Notes under the pieces: model-generated | What the model was told of the DNA's origin: nothing | The model's database searches: none | What the model saw: the letters and a program-made list of their open reading frames with translations, nothing else | NCBI GenBank assembly: GCA_037178625.1 | Contig: CM074138.1 | Span: 2,666,001-2,730,000, forward strand | Length of the DNA: 64,000 nucleotides | Reading direction: 5' to 3' | Origin: Skeletonema tropicum | Lineage: Eukaryota > Bacillariophyta > Thalassiosirophyceae > Thalassiosirales > Thalassiosiraceae | Position numbers and translations under genes: made by a program | Shown: positions 12,460-21,224 of the stretch, in pieces | Layout: every line of letters begins with the position of its first letter | Numbering within the stretch: position 1 is the first letter of the stretch

Positions 12460-14172
12460 ATGAACTGGAAGAACTTGGAAGGCGCATCCATAGCCGACAA
12501 TCCCTGCTGGGGTGGTCCAGAACCGCATCATCATGATCTCCAGCATCTGTTGAGAGTGCTCGGTGGTGATAACTCTGGTATAAATAATAACTCTGAGTCC
12601 AATCCTCACGACGACATCTCCGATGATGCATTATTTCCATCATCCATCACGGCATCAACGTATGCAGCGTTGATGGATCAAGTCATCTCAAGATTAGTGA
12701 TTCACAACGATGATAATTACATTGCAATACACAAGCCAGCTGATCTGCGCATGGATGGACCTCACAGGGCCACGGTGCACAAATTATTATTATATCTCTA
12801 TCCTCCACCGTCGATAATGCAGCAGGACACCACTGCAGCGGATGAATTGAGCCATCAACGTCGTCATGAACATCTACTCGAATCAATCGCACCGCTCACC
12901 AATACTTCAGATCTCAAAGATGATCCATTTCGGACGGTGCATCAGTTAGACTATGCAACCTCGGGCGTTCTTCTGATGGGGAAACATCGTAAAGCTGCGG
13001 GGGCGGCGTGCATTTCATTTCAAGAGAGAAGGGCAAAAAAGACATATGTTGCTGTCGTTACATCGGCCAGCAACATGTGTAGCAATAAACTACCATTTGG
13101 CAAAGATTTCTTTGAAAAAATGCCAACACTACCGGAATCATCTCTAAAGCCATGGGCTGCAGGATCGTTGGAAAAACAATATCGAAAGAAACGTCGCAGA
13201 GATACTGATGGGAAGGACACATTCATTGGGTATATGCCTGAACATTCAATATTTGCAAAGTGGAGAGGATATATGATAAAGAAAAAGAAGATGGAGGGAG
13301 TGGACGCCAACAATAGGGACGGACAATTCGAAACAAGCAACAAAAAGGGGATGCAACAAAATAATCAGGATGATACAATGTCGCAGTTGATTCAATCTGC
13401 AACTCAACATGTGACACCGCAAGAGGTTGATGAGTTACTATCGATTGGTGCCTCATGGAAGAAAGTGAAAGCTCATTGCAATAATAGTGCAAAGGATAAC
13501 ATCTGCTCTTGGCCATCGACTGTTGAGCGAATGACGAAGGAGTATAATCAGCTGTTGACTGCTAAAGCTTCTGCTGCTAGTACTGCAGACGAACAAACAT
13601 CTCTTCATACCGATGTCAAAGCAAGCGCTGATGAGACAAAATCTGAATCATCGACTTCATTACTTCCACCACTGTTTCGAATCCAAAATGAAGAGTCCGA
13701 CTCGTTTTACATCTGTGCATCCATTGGTGAAGTGGGAGACGGAAGATTTGATGTTCTCGTCGACCCATCTGCTGCGCTGCCATCAACACAGTCTAACACT
13801 CCGTCAGTTCTTCCCGAAATGAAACCTTCTCTTACCAAGTGTACTGTTTTGTGGCGAGGCTACGTCCATGATGCACCATCAGCAACTGAGAAAGAAGAAG
13901 CACGAGTTCCAGTTGCAAAAGTAGTATTGTCCCCATGGACAGGCAGGCGTCATCAGCTGAGGGTCCATCTAAGTCGAGTAGCTGGATGTCCTATACTAGG
14001 TGATGTGGCTTACACAAAGGAAACGGTGGATAGAGGCGCAGTGGGAAGTCGAATGTGTTTGCACGCCAAAGAGTTGGTGATACCGCTGATTGGAGGTACA
14101 GTCCACACATTTACAGCGAGAGATCCATTTGTGATAGATGGAGATTCGATTCAAATTAATAACTTTTGCTGA
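12460..14172 (+). CDS. RluA-family pseudouridine synthase
   Basis: Intronless, 570 residues. It should isomerise uridine to pseudouridine in RNA. Residues 79-100 hold the early family strand (IHNDDNYIAIHKPADLRMDG). The catalytic motif is HQLDYATSG at 161-169, with Asp164 in the position of the conserved aspartate of HRLDxxTSG (the usual Arg is Gln). The C-terminal core is TGRRHQLRVHLS, then GCPILGDVAY and LHAKEL. The two core halves are separated by roughly 250 residues of basic, low-complexity sequence, more than most family members carry. That could be a lineage-specific insert or contain an unrecognised intron. The closest general type is RPUSD1-like. The target RNA and compartment are unknown; no clear transit peptide is visible. 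Confidence 0.88.
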   Translation: MNWKNLEGASIADNPCWGGPEPHHHDLQHLLRVLGGDNSGINNNSESNPHDDISDDALFPSSITASTYAALMDQVISRLVIHNDDNYIAIHKPADLRMDGPHRATVHKLLLYLYPPPSIMQQDTTAADELSHQRRHEHLLESIAPLTNTSDLKDDPFRTVHQLDYATSGVLLMGKHRKAAGAACISFQERRAKKTYVAVVTSASNMCSNKLPFGKDFFEKMPTLPESSLKPWAAGSLEKQYRKKRRRDTDGKDTFIGYMPEHSIFAKWRGYMIKKKKMEGVDANNRDGQFETSNKKGMQQNNQDDTMSQLIQSATQHVTPQEVDELLSIGASWKKVKAHCNNSAKDNICSWPSTVERMTKEYNQLLTAKASAASTADEQTSLHTDVKASADETKSESSTSLLPPLFRIQNEESDSFYICASIGEVGDGRFDVLVDPSAALPSTQSNTPSVLPEMKPSLTKCTVLWRGYVHDAPSATEKEEARVPVAKVVLSPWTGRRHQLRVHLSRVAGCPILGDVAYTKETVDRGAVGSRMCLHAKELVIPLIGGTVHTFTARDPFVIDGDSIQINNFC

Positions 14173-15170
14173 AAAGGATCGAATTGTTTGAAGGAGTTCT
14201 GAAAGTGGTAGATGATCCACATTCGTGTCGTATCTTCTGATAGCTGCTCTTTCGTCACTAGGTAGTATAGCGTTTGAATATCCTTTTGATCATATATATT
14301 TTTCTTCATCAGCACCTATCGTACGCCTCATCTTTGATGAACACCTCCAGATACATTTTTCAGAGCTGGCCCGAGCTGGCTCACACGCACAACATCAGTA
14401 ATCAAGCATCCCACCCTACAACATAGGATCTTCAGACACCTGTCTGAGTCACTTGGAGGACTCAGCACAAGTTCTGAGATCGCTCGACAGAAGATCCTAC
14501 TTTTATGTAGGGTAGGTAGGTAGGTGCAAGCATCCAACCATCAATCGGCCCGGACGCGTGTCTCAAAATGTCCCGTAGAACTTCTAGTTAGGAATAGTAC
14601 GAATCTAGCTCGGATTTTTCCAGCTCTCTTCAAAGAAGGGGGTACCGCCCACGACTCTAGCTATGCAGACAGTTTTAGCACCATATTGATCATCGAACAT
14701 CCGCTAATCATACTAATTCCTTTGGTACATCATTCCAAGTTCATCATAGATAAGCGTCATATCTACCAAATAAAAAGACCTCATAGTGTCTTGGGTACCG
14801 CTCTCTTCATCGTCATTTTTTCTCAAAGCTTATTAATTATACTTAACGAAAATTTGAGTGTAAAATACATCGGAATTCCGTACTTTACGTCCTTTCCCAG
14901 TGTAAAATCTACACATTTTCTTGAAATACAAATTTGTAATATCTCTGGCTGTGTTCGCTGTGTTGCGCGGCAAAATGCGGCAAGGGAAATTACATGATTT
15001 CTACCTCACTTTTCAGTGTAACTTTTACACTGGGAGGACCGGACGGCCACTGGACTGCCCATGAGAAGCCACGAGAGCAGCAGGCCCGCCGCTTCGCAAA
15101 AAAGATCCTAAAATCCATGACACCACCCTTAAAGTACCACTAACTCATATCATCCATCACACTGACAACA
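14173..15170. other. Intergenic region with foldback and MITE-like ends
   Basis: 14413-14514 is a foldback: the ACCCTACA..AGGATCTTC arm is answered by GAAGATCCTA..TGTAGGGT. 14860-15035 contains several CAGTGTAAAA motifs, including the near-perfect palindrome CAGTGTAActtTTACACTG at about 15015-15033, the same motif as 5785-6052. The frame at 14524-14997 shows no family features and I do not support it. Confidence 0.4.
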
Positions 15171-16004
15171 ATGGCGAAACAGAAGTCTCCGAGGGCAGCC
15201 GCCCTAGAAAGAAGAGAGCGTCGGCAAAACAATCGCGCCCGAAAGCCTCCCGTAGCGCTCCTGCAGCCGCTGCAAGGGCATCCAAAAATCTTGTCGAAAA
15301 GAGTTTAGTTTTGTTGCCGTCGGTAGCATGAAAATTTACCTCGGCCATCTCATTCGATTTGGTGTTGATCTCTTCGATAATCACAAAGAAAAATTGACCG
15401 ATCAGCACCTGGAAAATAAGACCGATGCCGATAATAAAGATAAGGCAGAGAAGAATAAGAAGAGGACGGCGCTGAGAAATTTATCGTCCATGCTGCCAAC
15501 GCTATCGTACCATTGCATGATGGGCAGCACCACAACAGTTTCATTAAGATTGATGGAGACAACTCTCTTGATTATGATACAGTTGTGGATTACATGGCCT
15601 CCAAGTATAATATTGTTGAGGTTGAACGTTCATGTGCTGAAAAATACATGAAAGAAATGAAAATCGAAGATGAAATCACCTCCGACATGGTAGTCGAAGA
15701 TGGTAGAGTTCGACTTAAAGTCTTCCAATCAATTGACCAATATAATGGCATACGCAGTGCGGTTGCCTGGGTCTACAAAGTAGCGAGAGTGGAGATGCCT
15801 TTTGCGCAAGAGCTTGGGACCTACATCAAAGGAATTACTCGCCACGTCACCGCCGCCAAGCAACACCTTGGTCTCAAGCTTACGAAGGGCAAAGCTGTGT
15901 TGAAGCCTGAAGCATTCGAGCTGATTGCGGAGCATTTATTTCGAAGTGGACAAAACCTTGGCATCGAACTGGGCAATTCATTATTGTACTGTGCGCAGTC
16001 TTGA
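15171..16004 (+). pseudogene. Decayed Crypton-like tyrosine recombinase, N-terminal part
   Basis: Open segments in different frames join into one degraded protein: a Lys/Arg/Ser/Ala-rich start near 15180-15330, a lysine-rich segment to about 15490, then the clearest part at about 15490-16004. That part (VDYMASKYNI..., RSAVAWVYKVA, YIKGITRHVTAAKQHLGL, KAVLKPEAFELIAEHLF) looks like the helical core-binding domain that precedes the catalytic domain in diatom Crypton/tyrosine-recombinase elements. The catalytic R-H-R-Y part is absent. At least two frameshifts are needed. The family call is by recalled pattern and is uncertain. Confidence 0.4.
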
Positions 16005-16081
16005 TTCGTTTCGATCAGAATCACAGACAAGACCAGACATCGTTTGCTAAAGCTAAACGAAAGAAAGAGGAGGGTTGAATC

Positions 16082-16669
16082 ATGGTGACGCTAATCCGGA
16101 CGCTCAAGAGAATCAACAAGTCGGCTCCAATCCCACCTCAGCGTAGCGAGTCTTCGGAGACAAAGATTGCAGCAATGGCAACGGCACAAACTCCTCGGAA
16201 CATTGCAGCTGGTCTTCGTCATTTTCATCATGGTAGTCAACTGAAAAAGACGACAGATACTGCCACTGAAGTTATCAAGTTGAATGTGAATGGGAGAGCG
16301 ATCGCTCCCTCTGATAATCAAAAAGCCTCCTCCACTGCTGATAGTTCTAATTTCAGATCTGTAGTGGCAAATTCAGGTGTGAAAAGCAGCCAAACTCAAT
16401 CTGAATCCGAATCTGATAGAAAGCGAAAATCATCATCAGGACAGGAGGATTCGCCTCCCGCAAAAGGCGCAAGAAAAAGAAAAAGATGCTCTGCTGATGG
16501 ATGTACAAATCATGTTATCAATGGGGGAGTGTGCGCAAGGCATGGTGCAAAGATCAAGCTATGCAGCAGCGAGGGATGCATAAAACATGCTCAGAAAGGA
16601 GGAGTCTGTTGGAGACATGGAGCAAACAAAATGGCAAAGAAGTACAGATATGAGTGCTCTGCTAGCTGA
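16082..16669 (+). CDS. Protein with Cys/His zinc-binding-like repeats, probably truncated
   Basis: 195 residues. The N-terminal half is Ser/Thr-rich and basic. Residues from about 138 hold two tandem units of the form C-x4-GC-x6-GG-x-C-x2-HGA (CSADGCTNHVINGGVCARHGA; CSSEGCIKHAQKGGVCWRHGA), a repeat common in stramenopile proteins and similar to the repeats in the AP2 protein at 55011-56678. The frame ends at TGA just as a third unit begins (ECSA...). The next bases continue the unit after a 4-base insertion (AGCT) and then hit TAG, and further degraded units follow to about 16900. The gene therefore appears to have lost its C-terminal repeats. Function unknown; zinc or nucleic-acid binding is a guess. 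Confidence 0.55.
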   Translation: MVTLIRTLKRINKSAPIPPQRSESSETKIAAMATAQTPRNIAAGLRHFHHGSQLKKTTDTATEVIKLNVNGRAIAPSDNQKASSTADSSNFRSVVANSGVKSSQTQSESESDRKRKSSSGQEDSPPAKGARKRKRCSADGCTNHVINGGVCARHGAKIKLCSSEGCIKHAQKGGVCWRHGANKMAKKYRYECSAS

Positions 16670-16906
16670 CGGATGTACAAATATAGTTTAGAGAGGAGAA
16701 GTGTGCATGAGGCATGGGGCGAAGGCAAAGGTCAAACGCTGTAGTGCTGAAGATGTTAGAATTAGAATAGAGCCCGGCAGGCAGGAGTTTGCAGTGGGCA
16801 TGGGACAAAAAGAAAGCATCTACGCAGCAGCAGCAGCAGCAGCGATGGATGTACAAACATGGATGTACATGCAACTACAGCATAGTTGTCAGAGGAGGAT
16901 GCATTA
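16670..16906 (+). pseudogene. Degraded continuation of the Cys/His repeat gene
   Basis: After the stop of the preceding gene, remnants of further units are readable with frame changes: CSADGCTN-V, stop, RGEVCMRHGAKAKVKRCSAE, then a GVCSGHGTK-like remnant and a CAG run at about 16824-16843. No continuous frame exists. Confidence 0.5.
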
Positions 16907-17264
16907 GGCATGTAGCAAATGTCAAGGTCAGTAAGAAAAGAAAATAGGGATCTATTGCATCTGGAGCTGGAGCACTCTAACCACAAAAAGCGAGTTTTTC
17001 TTTTACTTCAACATGTATTATTCATCATGTTTCGACAAACTCCCACCATCGTATCCTCAACAAGTAAAAAGAGCAAACGCTCCTCCATCCCACTTCCAGG
17101 GCAGCCATTCGAGTGTTACTAATGTCATACGACGATCCGAAGCTGAGACAATAAGCTGAATGAGGTCTTCAAGCTGACTTACGTGAAGCTAGATGTACCT
17201 GTGTACTGTGTACCTGATGTTGCTCACCACTCACCGTCTCGATCATGTCTCCCTTTGTTGCCGC
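16907..17264. other. Intergenic
   Basis: No feature recognised. This is the left flank of the 17274-21053 insertion. Confidence 0.4.
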
Positions 17265-17273
17265 CAAAAAAGA

Positions 17274-17365
17274 GGGAGGGGCTACGTTGGGCACGGCTTT
17301 TCTGGGCACGGGTTGGGCACGCCCTATGATGTGACGATTCTGCCACGTCACCATACCACGCTCTC
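17274..17365 (+). repeat. Left terminal inverted repeat, also upstream module of the + gene
   Basis: Identical to the reverse complement of 20962-21053. It contains three TGGGCACG boxes and, near its inner end, CCACGTCACC (GGTGACGTGG on the other strand), a bZIP-type CRE/G-box hybrid. It lies 244 bp upstream of the ATG at 17610, so it may carry the promoter. Confidence 0.8.
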
Positions 17366-17609
17366 CCACCACCCCTTCTTTCCACCACAAGCCCCGCACA
17401 CAGTCAAAGTTAGATACCCCAGTAACTACATCATAAGCCATAAAGTCACCGCGGCAACACCAACTAGCATAAATCATAGTCACTACAGCAAAACACTACC
17501 GCTCATTCCACTTTCGTCGTCAGATTTTTTCGTATTCTTGCCGCTGCTTCAATAATTGGTCATCTACGACCTATCGAATTTACACACAACATACCTTACA
17601 AACAAATCA

Positions 17610-18890
17610 ATGTTGGTCGATTATTATGACCTACATCGATTCGAGTTGTTCCAGCAGAAGGTTCGCCGATACGGTGGCGAAGCAGCCGTCCGTCATGACT
17701 ATAATATTTACAACAGAAAATACACTCCTCCACAATTGAAGGATCAAATGAAAAGCGGCAACTATTTACATAATCAGAACCTGAAATGGTGGCGGACAAT
17801 AAACAAGAACAAACCTTCACCAAAAAAAATATCATTTTTGTCATCATCATTGCAATATGACTCCAAAAGAGACAACAAACGGAAGGCGATGGAACTTGAC
17901 AATTCAACTGTTTCATTTCAGTTCAACAAAGTCACAGCAAAGAAGAAACGTAAAGCGGGGAAACACAAAGCACAACTCACCGCCAAACATTTAACTAACT
18001 CTCCTGCACCCCTCATTACACCACAATATGGGGACTTTGTTGAGGTTGAATTCTCCTCCAATTCAAGCGTTTATGTTCTTTATGCTCGCGCAGATAGCGA
18101 ATGCCCCCTGCTTCGTGACATACATGAATGCTGCTATAAAGGAGCCGGAAATACTCTTGACAATTCTCTTGATGCTTTGCCCAAAAGAGCTTGGGAACAA
18201 GACAACCATGCTGGTGGGGGATATGCAGCATTTGGGATTGGATCCATGGATAAAAGACAAACTGGGCCCTTCTTTCTTATGAATCATCAATATGAAAAGG
18301 CAAAAGCTATTACTTCCTCTCTCTCTTCCATCTTTGGTAGAGTTGCGGCAGCCTTGCTGAACTACACACCTAATGTATTTAGGGAGAATGAAAAAATTAA
18401 GAGCATAAATGCAAACTTCTCTTTCCCACCAATTGGTTGCCAAGGTGCAGTTGGCTGGATGGCAAATCAAGTTGCGATTCGCCGCATAGGCAAGGGATGC
18501 CAGAAGAATGCAATGATAGAAGACAGTGTTGTGGCATTGCACGCTGACACCGGGGATTTGAGTACAATGCACCCGCTTGTATACATACCGCGCGGTGGTC
18601 CAGATGGAAGAGGTGGAATTATAGCAGATTCCCACTTGGTCATTGCGGAAAGCGAGACTGGTGGCAAATACATTCAAATCGAGACAAATGTGAGAGATAC
18701 TGTCTGTATAGTGGTCTTCAATAGCGCACTGAATTTGCATGGGTTGGTCCAATCATCCCCTGAAGGTGAAACTGAAGATGCCTGGAGCACGAGGCTCATT
18801 CCATTCATTACAAAGCAAATGTATAACTTCATGTTAAAGAACAAATCTGCAGCGCCAATTGATAAGTTTAATGTTCTAAGAGTAAAGTAA
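17610..18890 (+). CDS. Element-borne protein, possible 2-oxoglutarate/Fe(II) dioxygenase
   Basis: 426 residues from the first in-frame ATG; the frame is open upstream but only with a TTG. The N-terminal 135 residues are basic (two KKKRK-like clusters near 111-117) and may bind DNA or localise to the nucleus. The C-terminal part is globular. It contains H311-A-D313, then a glycine-rich turn PDGRGG, strands SHLVIAES and VCIVVFNS, then H377 in NLHGLV and R395. The spacing resembles the metal triad HxD...H and the 2OG-binding Arg of double-stranded beta-helix dioxygenases such as the TET/JBP class. This is pattern-based inference, not a family match. TET/JBP-like genes are known to travel with KDZ-type transposons in fungi. 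An alternative is an unrecognised element-specific protein. Confidence 0.55.
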   Translation: MLVDYYDLHRFELFQQKVRRYGGEAAVRHDYNIYNRKYTPPQLKDQMKSGNYLHNQNLKWWRTINKNKPSPKKISFLSSSLQYDSKRDNKRKAMELDNSTVSFQFNKVTAKKKRKAGKHKAQLTAKHLTNSPAPLITPQYGDFVEVEFSSNSSVYVLYARADSECPLLRDIHECCYKGAGNTLDNSLDALPKRAWEQDNHAGGGYAAFGIGSMDKRQTGPFFLMNHQYEKAKAITSSLSSIFGRVAAALLNYTPNVFRENEKIKSINANFSFPPIGCQGAVGWMANQVAIRRIGKGCQKNAMIEDSVVALHADTGDLSTMHPLVYIPRGGPDGRGGIIADSHLVIAESETGGKYIQIETNVRDTVCIVVFNSALNLHGLVQSSPEGETEDAWSTRLIPFITKQMYNFMLKNKSAAPIDKFNVLRVK

Positions 18891-19162
18891 AACACATCTT
18901 TTCCTACGCATATTTGCTCAAACATTGGTACCATACTGCCTCTGTAATGTGTGGAGAGAATTTTTTCTCTGAGAATGATCTATTCTATGTCATCTTCATT
19001 CCCAGGAATCACTGATTTTGATAGGGGATAAGCACCTATTGATTACCCCACCAATCACCCAACCAGTGAATTAGCAACTTTTGTTGCATAAAATGAAATA
19101 GTAAAGAAGAATGCTTGTGCTCAAGCCACAAAATTAAATCAGTTGTCTTTATCTTTACAGAA
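18891..19162. other. Convergent intergenic space inside the TIR element
   Basis: Separates the two convergent genes and presumably holds both 3' ends. No other feature seen. Confidence 0.4.
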
Positions 19163-20760
19163 TCATTTTCCATGAAGAAACACGTAATGGCTATTACTTT
19201 GTCCTTCTCTTGCCCATAGTGCAACTGTATTATGATCGAAATACATGGGTTGACAATCTTTCATGGCCAATCCCCTTAGAATGATATTCGCCTTGTATAC
19301 CACACTGTTCAAAACAAACACCTTTCCAACAACTTGAATCCCAATCGCATCCTTTGCAACACAAGGATCAACATCAGCTGTTGATTTTGTTTCGTCCAAA
19401 ACCGAAACAGTCTCAATCAATCCCCAAGAGATTGAATATTAGCAATCATGTAATTCACAACTGGCAAAAGCTTCTGGTATGTTTCGTTGCTGCGCGATGC
19501 AGTACTGGCAAGCTGTTTGAATTTGTCCAACAGAATATTGTGCATTTGAGTCGAATTCAAACGTTTCGCTTTCTTTGCTGTATAACGTTTTGCAATCAAT
19601 GGGTTGGCAACAAGATCTGACACAAATTCCCCTACACCTTCACCGCCAGCAACTTGTACATTATCTGTTGCATTAGTATGCAGCTCAACTGCACCAACGA
19701 CTCCCTTCTCATCTGGCAGATCAAAATCGGCACCCCCAAAATCTGCTGCAGGAGTGTCATCAATGGAAGAACCACCATTTCTTTGTGGTGCTGGAGAAAT
19801 TGCAGGGATTGACTTCACTTCGGTATCATTAAGTTTCCAATGATTGTGAAACTGTGACTCATTGAATTCAAAATCGCATACTCGTTGGATGTGCTTGCAT
19901 GGCTGTCCACTGTTGATGTCCCTTTTGCACCACATGCAGTAATACACACCGTCTCTGAATTCTACAACCCTCCTTGGTTGTGTCACTCTATCTGGACCTT
20001 TTAAATAAACCAAATATGCCTTAGTCACACCTCTTGCCTGTTGCTCAGCAGACAGTACTGCCATTTCCTCATATGAGTACTCTTGAGCTTCTAGGTTTGT
20101 CTTGATGAAGTTATCCACAACTTTGACAGAACATTTCATCGAACATTCTTGAGCCGCTTTTGTTCGCATGCCTTGGACATCATCTTGTTTGAAGAGTTGT
20201 TCCGATGGAAACACATCGTTGTTGTTAAAAGGTGCAGTGGCAGTGGAGGTATTAGTGGATGTATTGGTGGCCAAATCTAATTCTGCCTCTTCAGTTGGTG
20301 AAGTTGTTGTGGTTGTGTTGGTGGGCATATCAATGGTGCCAGTCAGACCGTTTTGCATCGTCATATCAAGAGGTTCGCTTGGGTTTTGTTGAGGAATTAG
20401 ATGTTGCTGTTGCTGTTGGTTTTGAAAAAGCGATGCTTGATTGAGAAAAGGTGCAGGTGGTCGAAAATTGATGGGAAAAAGATGCTGAAGCTGATGATGA
20501 TTATAACTTGGCCACTGATTGTTGGAAGATGGCAGAGGAGGAAACAAAGTGGCGAAGTTGCTGTTGTAATGTGGCATTACGCTATGAGCAGCGCCTGTGT
20601 CATGCGGATGTTGCATGTTTGTGGAGGTGGAGGTTGACAAACACGCACCAGAGGAAGAAGCAGGACCAGGATTACCAGGATTCATTAGTAGATTGGTGCT
20701 TGGTGACGACCTCCTGCCACTGTTATCGTTGTTAATATCCTGAGAATGTGCGGATTGCAT
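19163..20760 (-). CDS. Element-borne protein with SWIM-like zinc motif, frameshifted near the C-terminus
   Basis: Translated from ATG 20760; the first frame gives 447 residues to the stop at 19417. Residues 1-200 are Ser/Thr/Asn/Gln/Pro-rich. A folded core follows: AYLVYLKGPDRV, RRVVEFRDGVYYC, then C275-x2-C278-x8-C288-x-H290 (MWCKRD...PCKHIQRV), close to the C-x-C-x(n)-C-x-H pattern of SWIM zinc fingers found in several transposases. Near the stop the coding strand has GGGGATTGATTGAG. Removing one GATT of this tandem pair would let the frame continue about 85 codons to 19163, through protein-like sequence (IQVVGKVFVLNSVVYKANI). A 4-bp duplication therefore probably truncated the protein, unless it is a sequence error. 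It is convergent with the putative dioxygenase gene. It could be the DNA-binding or transposition partner; function unproven. Confidence 0.6.
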
Positions 20761-20826
20761 GATGTATTAATGACACTGGTAACACTTAGCTTACTTTATT
20801 TTTGTCATTGGCCGCGCTGCAGCAAC

Positions 20827-20828
<2 letters not shown>

Positions 20829-20916
<88 letters not shown>
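20829..20916. repeat. (AG)44 microsatellite
   Basis: Pure AG dinucleotide run, between the right TIR and the start of the minus strand gene, so a (CT)n tract in its 5' region. Confidence 0.98.
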
Positions 20917-20920
<4 letters not shown>

Positions 20921-20961
20921 CCTCTTGTTGAAAGATAATTCTGCCTTTTAGGGTTAATGGA

Positions 20962-21053
20962 GAGAGCGTGGTATGGTGACGTGGCAGAATCGTCACATCA
21001 TAGGGCGTGCCCAACCCGTGCCCAGAAAAGCCGTGCCCAACGTAGCCCCTCCC
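20962..21053 (-). repeat. Right terminal inverted repeat, also upstream module of the minus strand gene
   Basis: Mirror of 17274-17365. It lies 201 bp upstream of the ATG at 20760, in the same orientation relative to that gene as the left copy is to its own gene. Confidence 0.8.
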
Positions 21054-21224
21054 CAAAAAAGATGACTCATCATCAACCATCAACTCATGCAATGAGAGCT
21101 GTTTGTTCTTTGGTACCATAGCATGCCTATCGTACTCTAGCACTCCCTGCTACCAGTACATGGCACCCAATTCTACGCCACCGACCTACTTATCAAACAG
21201 TAGAGTAGCCGCATTGTTAATATA

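Larger units (their letters stand above)
17265..21062. mobile_element. Complete TIR element with two convergent genes, family not recognised
   Basis: The element proper is 17274-21053 (3780 bp). Its ends are 92-bp inverted repeats with no mismatch that I can see (17274-17365 and 20962-21053), starting GGGAGGGGCTACG. Immediately outside each end is CAAAAAAGA (17265-17273 and 21054-21062), which reads as a 9-bp target-site duplication. GGG-type termini with 9-bp duplications are typical of Mutator-like elements, but no MULE transposase is visible. Inside are a + strand gene at 17610-18890 and a convergent minus strand gene at 20760-19417 with a frameshifted tail to 19163. The TIR identity suggests a recent insertion. 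The duplicated target is A-rich, so a chance match must be weighed, but it abuts the repeats exactly on both sides. Confidence 0.75.

Noticed and set aside
14524..14997. 157-codon ORF
   Set aside because: Overlaps MITE-like DNA, no homologous copy or domain, composition like translated AT-rich spacer.
20746..20931. Arg-Glu repeat ORF
   Set aside because: Translation of the (AG)44 microsatellite.
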